Source of the DNA: Doryteuthis pealeii
Taxonomy: Eukaryota; Mollusca; Cephalopoda; Myopsida; Loliginidae
Assembly: GCA_023376005.1 (NCBI GenBank)
Contig: CM042152.1
Span: 71,266,571-71,330,570, forward strand
DNA length: 64,000 nucleotides
Direction: 5' to 3'
Shown piece after piece: positions 1-12,900 of this stretch. The position numbers were made by a program, and so were the translations under genes. Within the stretch, counting starts at the first letter, position 1, and every line of letters starts with the position of its first letter. The notes beneath the pieces were generated by a model. The model was not told the origin of the DNA. It saw only the letters and a program-made list of their open reading frames with translations, and made no database searches.

Positions 1-335
1 AATTTAAATAAGAATCATACATAGAACCCCCACTTCTTTTTATTTATATAATTTAATATACCAAACTTGTTGGTAAATCCTCGCGGTGAGAAAAAACCCA
101 GCAAATAGTTTGATTGTAAAAATATACTACCAAACATTACCCCGGGGAAAAAAATTTTTTTAAAAAAAGAAAAGACCAAGATAATCGTACCAACCAAAAA
201 TAATTTTGGTACAATATTTGGCCAAAAAAAAAAAAAACAATTTATATGTATATATATATTATATAGAGTCGGATCTTAGCCCTGAAGAGCATTAAGCGAA
301 ACTTTTAATAGGTTTATCTGACTCATTAGATTTAT

Positions 336-372
<37 letters not shown>

Positions 373-476
373 CCTTTATCAATAGATAAATCCTCTGAAT
401 ATCATTTATCAATAATCATTATTTATCATTTTTATTAAAATCATAATATTATAATAAATAAATCCTCTGAATATTT

Positions 477-532
<56 letters not shown>

Positions 533-845
533 GAAAAAAAAAGAAAAAGAATATATATGCAGGATATAGATGATTGCACATAGAATCATCCCAACTTGTC
601 TATTGGATACTTCTCTCTCATATATGACAAAGTATTTTTTGAATGATCAATAATCATGAGAGATTTGCACTGCAATACTCTCATACTTTCTTTGTTTTAT
701 AATATGGTGTTAAATAATTTCTAGAAAAGCAAGAAATGTTTAGCTCTTATAATTACTTCTAATGTAAAAGCAGTTTAAATTGTTTCATTAATTCCTTAAT
801 AGTAAGCATCTGGGTTTGTTTTTTGTTAACCTAAAGAAGAATTAC
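1..845. other. ERCC2 intron 11 sequence, AT-rich, no exon seen
   Basis: Low-complexity AT-rich intron downstream of exon 11. It holds two (TA)n tracts (about 340-370 and 479-528) and A-runs. No frame resembling the continuation of XPD was found. Confidence 0.6.
479..528. repeat. (TA)n microsatellite
   Basis: About 50 bp of uninterrupted TA. Other long TA tracts in the window are at 35053-35088, 40132-40169, 41896-41932, 43928-43967, 44875-44910, 45318-45361 and 60693-60726. Several abut element ends, which suggests TA tracts as insertion targets or as element tails. Confidence 0.95.
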
Positions 846-955
846 CAGGATTTGAGAGGATCACATCTGTCTCTCGAGCAATGTTTGTGTCTCGTAGTCC
901 ATCAACAAGTTTTCTATATTCAGCCTGCAATGTTTTTTCATCTGTTTCTCGAATC
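846..955 (-). CDS. ERCC2: ERCC2 exon 11 (last exon in window)
   Basis: 110 bp, starts by completing Arg and ends one base into the next codon (acceptor TTTACAG, donor GTAATT). Encodes [20 protein letters not shown] then [16 protein letters not shown], matching the arch-domain helices of human XPD (RIKETDEQRL... ARETDAHLANP). The next exon must lie left of base 1. Confidence 0.95.
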
Positions 956-3900
956 CTGTAAAAATTTAAAAAAAAAAATTCATCTCATTAGTAAAATGAA
1001 CAAAATTTCATAAAAAAAAAAAACTTAAAGCCACAAAAGATCTTTTGTAAAGATCTAATCTTCTGTCTGCACACACACACTACTCACTGCTTGCTTATAA
1101 AAGTCCGTCACAGATGACGATGACCTAACTCCATATCATGAAAGCAACAAGGAGAGAAACTTATGCATAAGATATTTTAAATGGAAAGAGGGTGCACACA
1201 CCTCAGTCCCTGTCTTGGCAGTCCGGCAGTTGGTTCAGTGGCAGGGGAAAGTCCGAGATGACTGGAGTGGCGAGCTGCTGCAGGGTGCTGTCTCAGGTAG
1301 TATTGAGTCACTTTATGAGAGGTAAGCTGCCTGGAAGCTCCAGTGCTTGCACCCTAGTACCAAGTTTTGATTGAAACAGATTAGCATTATTGCTTCTGTG
1401 CGCTCACCTTTCTCTCTATCTTTCCCCTACTCTCTTTCTTATATTTTTTCTGTGTAGCACGTCCTTTTTCTTCCCTTTCTTTCTTTATAATAAAAACAGA
1501 ATGGTCCATTATTTAGCTGAGGGTAACGACACTCATAAGAAATCGGCAGATAAGCAACACCAGATAATCAGGATTTACATCTTTGCATTTCATCTTGGAC
1601 GGTCTCATTTTTAACCAGAAGGTGTTGCAAGATGATAACAGTCATATAATTAAGGAACACAAGTATTAATATATAGATCATTATTATGGCCTACAAGAAG
1701 TTAACAATAAAAAAATTGTTCAAGATAACAATAAGAAAGTTACTTACCTTTGTACATGTCTTTTCAGAGTGTCTATGTTGTTGCAACATTTGTCAAGAGT
1801 CCGTCGTGTTATAGTAACACTCATAGATTCTATACATACATTGTCTGCAATAGAGTAAAGTAAAGTAAGTAAAGTCATCGGGGCGGCCTAATTTCGGTAT
1901 CAGCCAGACAGCGAGGGAGTCTATCCCCTTTTCACTAGCGCTAGACCAAGGAGATTATTCTAGTGTCTGAAGTGAAGTGCCACACTTACCATCAGCTCCT
2001 TACTTTACCGCACAGATCCCTGTGCTACTCATACGCTCCTTGGTCTAGCGCTAGTGAAAAGGGGATAGACTGCAATAGAAATAACATATAATTCCTATCA
2101 TTAAGAAATATTTCACAGGACTTTAAAAGTATCAATAAACATATAATTTGTCATTTTTCTTATGCAAATTATTCAACTATCTAAGAGAAGTTTTTTTCTT
2201 TTTAACAGTTTTTCTGCTTAAAGTTCAATCAATATTTTTTCAATATTTGAAAAGTTATGTTCAGTATTTTTATTGAGCAATTTAATTCTTATTAATTATT
2301 TTCTATTTGTTGATAGAAATCATGTATGGTTGCTTTTCTTCTTATCATTTCTTTAGTCAAAAATTGTTAATCATTTCTAATTTAAAGTTATCATTGATAC
2401 TGCATATACAAAGGTGGTTGGTTGTTTTCTTTTACAGCATATGAACCCTTTTCAAGTCATTTAATGCTGAATTAAGTCATTTTGATAAACAAAGGACACA
2501 GGTTTCTTACAGTACCTGTAGTTGCTTAAGTGGTCGCCTAATTAAGTATTGAACAGGCTCATTGCTGCTTAACTTCAGTGATCTAGTGAGAACCGATGCT
2601 TTCAGTGTGACCTGGTTGGTTGTTTTACAGCATATCAACACTTTTCAAGTCGTTTATTGCTGAATCAAGTCATTTTGATAAACAAAGGACTTGGGTTGCT
2701 TACAGTACCTGTAGTTGCTTGAGTGGTCACTCAGTTAAGTATTGAACAGACTCATTGCTGCTTAACTACAAAAGTGGAATAACAGGTGCATAGATTGATA
2801 CAATTTTTAATTAAATTTTGATTAGAAACTTTCACTGTATAATGTATGAATCTAGGAGGCACATGTGGTGCAATAGTTATCATCATAGGAAATGGACACG
2901 GCAAACTAATTTCAAATTCTGGATGCAGCTGTTTGCATTTTACATAATGCTAATACCCTTGGGAAAGGTATGCATCCATCTATCATCCCTCCAGCTATGT
3001 GTAAATAGTAGAGCTGACTGAGCTCTTTAACCTTGGTAGTGCAACCAGTTTAGGAGAAGGAAAACTCTAAATTCAAACCTGTAAAACTCAGCTTAAAAAT
3101 TGACCTTTTATCACAACCTGCTCAATGTGTTGGGGTCGGGTAAATACATAATGTATTATTTTCTATGTTGAAATAAGAAGCATTGGATTATAAGAAGAAG
3201 CATTGGATTATATGCATTGATATGAAAAAATAAATTATATGGATGAGTTTGTTTGTTTTACAGCATGTCAACCATTGTTGCATTATTCAAAGCTGAATTC
3301 TGTCTTTTTTGTAAGCAGTTACATGATTCCAAGTAACTATTCCTATTTGATAATAATATACATTTGTTTACACACAGTTATGTAGTTTCAAGTATTCCTA
3401 TCGAATAATAATAATTTGCAGTTATATGATTTCAAGTATTCTGATCTTATACTAATAATTTCCAAAAAGATCTATTTAGCCCATAGATAACAGGTACTAC
3501 CACTCTGGATCAGAGTGGAGCTAAGAGTTCACTCCAATCCAGAAACAACACAGGGTTACTCTACACTCCTCAAAGCTCCAAAACCGGAGCCTCACCAATA
3601 GATGTAGTGTAATGTCATACTTAGTGTACCCATTATTTTCGGGGAAGGGAGGGTTTTAGCCCACTTCGGGGGGGGGGGCGTATTCTAAATCCAACTGTCA
3701 AGGCAATTAGATAATATAACAATTAGTTATAACCCATGAAAAGATTCATAGATTGGATATATTTTAATTTATATGAGAGAATTATTTCTAAAAAGAAACT
3801 AAATAATATTATATAAATAGCTTCTTTTTAATTTGAATTACAGAGAAGTTTGAGAATAGAATTCTGTTGACTGTATTCATTGAAGTTACAAGTCTAAATT

Positions 3901-6900
3901 ATCGAATTTTCTATTAAAAAAAAAAATTCAGTATGCATCCAATACAAGCAATGTAAAAAAAAACAACATAAACAAAATAAAAATATTGCATCAGAGTTAC
4001 CTCCCATGAAAAAAAAAGTTCTGTTTTAAAGGGAGGCAACTTTTATATTAAAAGTTGTCTCCCTTACTCTGAAACAGAAACTTTTACATGGGAGGTAACT
4101 CTGATGCAATTTATGTAAATAAACTTTTATATCGTTTTTAACGTTTATATCGGTTTTTCTACATTTCAGAATCTATTTATATAATATTATTTAATTTCAT
4201 TTTAAAAATAATTCTCTCAGAGAAATTAAAATATAAAACCCTCCCTCCCCAAAAAATAATCAAGGATTTAAAATCTTTCATTTAATTAATTCTCGAATTA
4301 ATAAGACAAATATCTGTATTCAAGATCTTAAGCATTTTATATTTCTAATGATAAAGTCTCAAACAAGGGCTTTAATTAACTCTTAGTTTGTTTTTTGTTT
4401 TTTAATTTGTAAATTCTAATGTCTAAATTCCACAGAGGCTTTCAGTTTTAAATGACAAAGTTATATAAAAAATAAATGTACTTGATTTTTTGAAGCATGA
4501 AAGAATCTACAAAAAAAATTGAAATCTAATTTTTTGAATCTTAAATTTTTTTTTCATTATTTTTATTCGTTTGTGCCTCAAAAAATTCAGCACATTTATT
4601 TTTATATAACTTTGTCAGATAATTTCTATTGGTATTTAAAAATAAACAAATCAAAATACATTTAAAAAAATCAACAATATTAATTCTTGAGAATTAATTT
4701 TTCATCCCAAATATACAAGAGACACTTACCAATGTTATGTGCTTCATCAAATACAACAACAGATTTTTTGTTCAACTCTTTAGACACAAGATCAGCAATT
4801 TTGGGATCAAGTAGATAATAATAACTGTAGATTACCACGTTTGCATGAAGAATCTAAGCAAAAACAGAGGGGAAAAATCTATAATCAATACAAGAAAAAA
4901 AGAATTTATTATATTATTCATAGTAATCCAGAAATATGAAACATGTTCTCCATGAATAGACCACCTCTCTCTATCCCAAAATAATGTGATAGCCATGTAA
5001 AATTTTGAGATGCTAGCATAACACCCTTCTGTTTTGAATTTAAACTGAGTTTTATTATATATCTTCCACACTTGCATGAAGAATCTAAGCAAAAACAGGG
5101 GGGGGGGAAATTCATAATTAATAATACACACAAAAAAGAATTTATTATATATTTATTCATAATAGTCCAGAAAAACCAAACATGTTCTCCGCTTCTTTTT
5201 TAGAGTAGGGTGAACCCCAGATAATGTGATAGCAATGTGAAATTTTGAGAACATGTTATATTAGGTATGGCTAACATTTTGGTATAACAGCACCTCCCCC
5301 TTCAAACTTTTATTAAAAAATTTAGAATTATAAATTCTCACTTATTTTGAATTTTTTTTCTTTAAGAACAGAACATAAACTTACATATATAAAAAAAAAT
5401 TATATGAATTTCTTAATTATAACAATGAAATAAATCACATTAAAAAGAGCACATCTTCAAGAGAGAAAAAACAACAAAAATGCACCATATTTACAAATAT
5501 AGATTTCAGTTTATAAAATTCTCACATTTTAATGACTGTAAAACAAATAATTTTTATATGTGATTTTTTAAAAATCCTTCCATTTCCTACTACAGCAAAA
5601 TATTATGTTAAGTTTCATTCATTTTATTGAGTTTTGTTGAATTTCAATTCTCGGGTGGCTAAAAAACATGAAATTTTTAACCATAACTATGCTGCCAATA
5701 CCCTTCTGGTTTGTATTGAATTTCATTACGACATTCAAGTTGTAGCATAAATCTGTTTCAGAATAGTTTTTATTAATCTGACAAAAAAAAACAAAAAAAC
5801 AAGTCAAATGCCTAATAATAATATTTATGGGAAACATCAAATGTTATCAATTTCATGAACTGACATTTTGAAATAATGAAATTTTATTGTGTACAGTGCT
5901 CAGGTGCACCACAACTCCTCAAAGTCTCATGTCTAGTACACAGAATAATGTATTAGTGTCAGAAACATGAACAGCGTACAGTAATAATATACATGTATGT
6001 GTGCACGTGCGTGCATTTGTGTGTGGATGGGAGTATCAGGTATAGTGTTGGCGGACTACAAGAAGCATGGAAGCTTTGAAAGATGCAGTGTTTAGGCAGC
6101 CCACAAGGACACAGGCAGCTTATTCCGTTGTGAGCTGCCGAAACACTGCATCCAATTCATTTCTACAGTAAATAAAAGTCTTCTAAAATTATAAGATATT
6201 ATGATAACCAAAACATTGATTTATGTTCATTTATATATTATTCTTATTTACAGTCCGCGACATAATTTAGGCCTATTTTGTGTTTTATTCAGTAAATTTT
6301 CACTGCTTGTTTAATGCTTCATCTAACAAAGCGCCCCAAACCGCCCAACAATTAAAATGTTGGACCCCCATCTCTCACACCAAAAATACCAGAGATCGTC
6401 AGCTCTTAGAAAATGATTTAGAGTTAAAAAAGAGAAATGAATTAAATTAAATAGATTTCTATTCAATAGTAAAGGATCAGTGATATGATACTAGCTTGTC
6501 AATCATTTCACCACACTATTGCAGATGGCAGTGGTAGATAAAGGGTTAAAATCACTATATCACTGAATAGAGCTTATTGAAATCTTTTTTTTGTACATCT
6601 ATCTATATATATATAAAGGAAATTTGGTGTGTATATATGTATGTGTCTATGTCCAGCAGAAAGTACAAAAATAAAACAATTAATGAAAAAGTAAATATAT
6701 ATACATATTCACTTTCACCAGGGCTTACTTTTTGTGCAAAAATAATGAAGATTTTATTTCTAATCTGGGATGATATTTAAAAATTAGAATTTTAATAGTA
6801 AGAGAAAGGAAAGTCATTGATTGTGCTTGGTGATTAAAACAAATCAATTATGTAAAAGCAAACCAATCTTGGATCTGGGAGACTAACTCTCTATCCAGGT

Positions 6901-9900
6901 AATGCTGGGTAGCTGCTTCTAGTAAAATATATTTTTTCTTCCCATCCACTTGTCTCCCAATAACATCAAAACATTGTGTTAAAAAACCTGCCTCAATGGT
7001 GTTGTGGAATGTTAGTAAATTTTTCATGGAATTTAAAAACAACTTACTGTGTATCTGGCAAGAAAATAAGGGCAATAACCTTTCTTCCTCCCATAATCTC
7101 TAAGTTCATCCTACAAAGTATTTAAAAAAAAAAAATTTTTTTAAAAAGAAAGAAAAAAAGAGTTCAGTGAACAGATAAATTACAAAAGGCTACATGAAAA
7201 ACACAAACATATATTAAGACATTATTTGCCTGAATTTTTTAGATGAGGCTCGATAATTCGATTCATTTAGATTTTTCAGACTGTTGGCCTCACCTTTATT
7301 GTTCTATGCATAGTGTTTCGGACGATGTATCCTCCGGCCTTCTTTTCAAATGAATTAAATAAAGGGTTCAGTTTAAAGTTCAATAAAGGTTACAGAATTC
7401 AACAAGAAACACCTTAAGAAGATCAAAGGTCACATCAGCCAAAACGTGTATATAACAATAAAGATGACGACAACAGTCTGAAAAATCTAAATAATACAAT
7501 ATATTAAGACATTTAAGGTAATATAAAAGAATGTATTAGACTAATGTAAAGATTCCCAATTCTATCATTTGAGAAATATTAGGGAAATCTTAGAAGTGAC
7601 TTTGAAGTTTATCTAGTTCTCTATTACTTGTTCAATAATAAATTTTAAGCAATATGATAACATTACAACACTGGTTTCATATGTTCATTTGTACATTATT
7701 ATTATTACTGTGGTACCTTAATTTACAAGTGCCCCAATTTATGAGTTTTCCGAGTTACAATTTGTCACTTGGTCAATTTTTTTGCTTTGTGTTTCTAGCT
7801 AAAATTTGAGGTACGAACAGGCTTCAGATACACTTATGATATTAAATTCCCTAAAAACATTTAAGTTTCGAAATTTATTAAGTCAAAGAAAAATATTACC
7901 TATAAAAATATAAACATCAAAACATATTACAGCACATTCTATTTTATTGTCTTTATACAATACAGTGCTATTTTTCTTGTTTGAAAAGACGTAAAATTAA
8001 AAAATTAGGATGCTTTGGGGCAAACTAAACAGATTAATGGCATTTCAGTTTATTTCAATGGAGAAAATTGATTTTATAAAGGAAATTGGGTTATTTCCTA
8101 AAACTCCAACATAAACAAAGGGGAACCACTTTTGACTGATAAATTATTTATTTATTTATTGATCTACTAGAAAAAAGAAGATGGAGTTAGGGTTAGGCTT
8201 TAGGGTTAGTTTAATGGGAAAATAATTAATTCATCAGTGGTCCCCCTTTGTTTATGTTGCAGTTATAGGAATAACCGGAAATTGAGTTACAAATTAAAGG
8301 TACCACTGTATTTGTAAATTTCAATGTTTAAAAGATACTTAAGTGAAAAATGCCCAAGTAAATCAGATCTTTTCTATTGGAATTAATCAACATTAATTCT
8401 TTTTTATTTCTGTTAATAAATATTAAGAAAAGATTTTGACAAAAAAAAAAAAAAATTAAATATATTAATTCTCTGAATTTTTGAGTATTATTTGGATTAT
8501 CAGGACTATTGTCCTCATCTTTATTGTTATCTGCACAATGTTTAGGCTGATGTACCCTCCAGCCTTCTCCAGGTATTTCTTGTTGGATTCAGGAACCTTC
8601 TCGAACTCGATAACCTTCTTGTTGTAATCGGAAGCCTTCATGGAACTTTGAAACCAACTCTTTATTCAATCCAGGGGGGTATACTGTTCTCATTCTGCTA
8701 ACCATGACTGGATTCAAGTGTTAAGCTGTGTTAATTATTATTCTATGTTACTGTGCCGGAGAGCACATTGGCCAAAATGTTGTGCAGATAACAATATCCA
8801 ATATCCAAATAATATGAAAAAAAAATGCTGGAAACTTTTGGTATCAACTAAATAGCTAAAAACTGAAATACTTACAATTCCATAAACGCCAGGCTCAATT
8901 GGTACTTCCCTGCCATGAGCATCAAAATTCTGAGAAAATAATTCAGCAAAAATTAATTTTTACAATCACATGATTCACAGCAGCCATATTTGAAAATATT
9001 TACTTCTTTATTTTCTCTATCTTTCTCTCACTCAAAAAATTGTAACAATTAATTGTAAAGTCGGTAGAGTGGCCTATTTTTGGTATCAGCTGTACAGCAA
9101 GGAGTCTATCCCCTTTTCACTAGCACTAGACCAGGGAGATTGTTTTTGCATCTGAGGTGGAGCGCCACATCTACCATCATCTCCCCACTTTACCACACAG
9201 ATCCAATCCATACTACTCATGCGCTGAGTCTACGAAGGTCAGGATAAATAGTAGGGCAGACTGGGCTCTTTAACATTGGTTAGGCAACCAGTTTAGGAGA
9301 AGGAAAAATCCAAATTCAAACCTGTTTAACTCCGCTTAGTAAATTGACCTTGTGTCACATCCTGCTCGGTCAGAGGAGTTAGTAAATATATATATAAGTA
9401 GTGTACCCATGACCAAACCAAATTACTTACAAATTAAAGACAATGACAACATACATAAAAATATTTTTTTTTGCAAACCTTTTTATAACACCACCATCAC
9501 TAATGAAAAATTCAATCTATCCTTATTAAGACTATTGAACCATAAACTTCTTTTAAGATCTTTTGTAATATACCTTTAAACCTGTTTCATATTACGTCAC
9601 TTGTAAGGCTAGGGTTGTACATGAAAACATAAAACTATAAGTATTATACTAGTCAAAATTATTAATAGCAATTGATAGAGCACCTAAAAAATTTTTTTTT
9701 TTCCATCAAATATTTCTTGCAAATCAGGCAACTACTAAAAATGTTTTTGTCATCTTAAATTTTGACACAAACACGTGGGAGGTAGATGCAAAAAATAGAG
9801 CGGCATGGCGCCTCAATGTTAGGCAAGGCACGCAGAGGGGTGAGGCAGAGAGGAGAGTAGCTTGACAGCAAAGAGAGCCAGAAAGATAGAGAGAAAAGCC

Positions 9901-12900
9901 AGCAGCCCCAGAAAGTATCAGTTTGTGTGCATTCAGTGCACCAAAGACTGTCACTCAAGAATTGGCCTGTAGAGTCACTTTTGCAATGCAAATAATTGTC
10001 TTTGTCATTGACATTGCCTCTGTGCACCTTCAAATTGGCTATAGACTCACATTGTCAGAGAAAAGACAAAGTTTTTTTTTTTGGACACCATGCCATCATC
10101 CTTAGTGGACGGAAAGGATCCAATAAATTTTTACCTTTTTTTTTTTCATAATGGAATAAAATTCTGTCATTTTGAAGACTTACCTCATAAAAATTACAAA
10201 TTGGAACAGTTTCATCATATTTGTGTTTTGTTCGTATATGTGTTGCTGTTAAAGTGTGACATTTTGCATCAACAGTTTTGCCATCACGCTCATTACCAAC
10301 CTGAAAAAAAAAAATAATTAAAAGAGAAACTTATAGAAAAAAGAAATCCTTTGTATTGTACTAAATAGCAAAGACATTTGATTCATTTAATTTTGGCAAA
10401 AAGCCCACAATAGAATGGTACCTAATAAACAATATTTTAATAATAATAATTAATAATTACTAATAACTTTCACACTCACACACACACACACATATTTCCC
10501 CTTTGTATAAATCTATGAATACAAAATGAATTTAATAAATATTATTATAATAAATGCAATAATTACTAATAAATTTTACACACACACATACACTCGTCAT
10601 GTAATTAAAAATATTGTATAATAAAAACAAAAATTTTAATTAAAAAAATATAAAATAAACACTAAATAAAATTAACCCACACACATTTTCTTCAACTTAG
10701 TTTAAAAGAATAGGGAATGCTGTTTCTTTCAATTAAATAGGATATATATATATATATTTATCATTAATTATAATTTAATATAATACATACTCATGCTTAC
10801 ACACACACACACACACACACACACAGATCACTGCCGTCCCTCACAATCTATAACCCCACCACCAGAACAGCGGCAGTAGAATTTGTAGGGGGGGGGCTCA
10901 CAAGTTTGTAAGAGTGTAAGGGGAATAGTGGAAGGAGGATTGGCAGGAAATATATATATATATATAGCAATAGCATAATCTTTTCAGATCACTGCCGTCC
11001 CTCACAATCCTATAACCCCAACACCAGAACCTTTCCTCTCATGAGCCCTCAAATGACTCAGCAGACCCACTGCAGTTCCACAAAGTTTGATGCAAATATG
11101 ACATAGGAAGGATGTCCTTCTCCTTCTATCAGATGATAAAATTTTATGCTTATGCACCACCATATGTCTCTTAGGACCAGAAGCTGACTTACAGACTTTG
11201 TTATAGATTGCACAAGACATTGTTCCTGGAGTTTGCATGAATTGTCCCTGATGAGATTTCCTATGATTGACATATCCAGCCTTAGAAAGCAGAATTCAAC
11301 CACATGCTGACATTTCCAACCCTCCATGTTCTCTCCAATACATATATACACACACACACACACATATATATATATACATATACACATATACAGAAAGAAA
11401 ATTCTAAAGTTTGTGTACTCACCATGGGGTGAACGCATAAATTCTTTCTTGATGTTAATGCAAGGCCTAAAAAATTGGCTTTTTCTTTTGTCTCTTTCTC
11501 ATAATACTGCATTAAATTTTTAACTCCTCAACCACCTGTCAGAAAATAATTTTAGAAATATAATCAGAAATAAAACTTTTATATGCATTCAGAATTATCA
11601 ACAACAAACTTCCAAAAATTTAAAATTTTTATGAAAACAAACAAATGAAATGAGAACATAACTGTGAACATAATAGCATGACTGGAGTTTGAACTCACTA
11701 TGATGTCACAGTCTAGCATGTTAGCCATGGGGACAACCAAAGGGCACAGTGTTCTAAGGGTCAAAGAAACTGAAAGTCTAGTAACCAATTATTAAGACCA
11801 AAAAATTACCTTCTCCAATTCTGGTACAGTTCTTGAACAGTAAATTAGTTTTGTTACATCCAATGGATAAGCCTAAATGAGAAAAAGAAAACATGAGACA
11901 TTAAAAACTCACATTAACAAATAGATTTGATTTCTTTTTTAAAATTATTCAATCACAATCAATAGATATCAGTTTTAAATACACATCAATTATTGTGAAG
12001 ATATTAGTGTTATAAAACTGTGACAGAGAACATGGGGTGAGTGGCGAACGTCAAGGGTTGCCGTATTCTCAAAGAAGCAGGCTAGGCTTAGCCTGGCTGT
12101 AGAATCGAACCCGCTTCCTTCAGAATGCAAACATTGTCACCAAAGAAGCTACAGTCCCGGATGTAAGCGCCAGGTGCCCGGATGATAGCTATGAGGATTC
12201 CGACGGTCGGGTTTGGCTCGAGAATCTCGTGTGTGGGGCGCAGACACCCGGATGTTGAGGGAGAAATTAGTATAAGTAGAAGTGGGGTGACGACAGGAGT
12301 CAGTTGCGATTTTGAGTTACTGAAGATTTTTACGACATACCAACTTTTTTTTGCTGCTAAAGATTTTTTTTACGGCGACAACATTGTCGCCCCACCCCTT
12401 TCAACAAGTCAAATACTTATTTTTTCCCTCTATTTTTTTTTCATTCTAGAAAAACACTGATATCTTCATATTTGAAATAGCAGCAGTAGGAATAAAGTGT
12501 TATGGATGAAATGAACATAAAAGTTTATATAAGTGAAGTGAGTATATAATGAGATGTGGCAAAAATCCTTTAATATTATTGAAATCAATTGAAAAATAAA
12601 TACTACTTTAAATATAAAATTAAACAAGTTAGTTTAGCAGGCAGACATAACTACAGAAAATAAAAAAGCATTCCAAGTTACTGTTGATAATATAGTTAAG
12701 ATTTTAGGCTTTAAAATATGAAATTATGTAACAAAAACAAAAAAAACTGTCTTTTCTCTGACAATATGAGTCTATAGCCAGTTTGAGAGTGCACAAGGCA
12801 ATGTCAATGACAAAGACAATTATTTTATTTGTCAATATGCAAACAAGGCTTGCAAGGATGAACTTAGCTGATGGAGTCACATGTGCTTCCATGGATGCTT

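Noticed and set aside
9352..9579. 75-codon open frame
   Set aside because: Starts inside a SINE-A tail and continues into AT-rich sequence with no conservation.
11058..11438. 126-codon minus-strand frame overlapping ERCC2 exon 5 and the zinc-finger fragment
   Set aside because: Runs through a CA/TA microsatellite and is out of frame with both the XPD exon and the finger.
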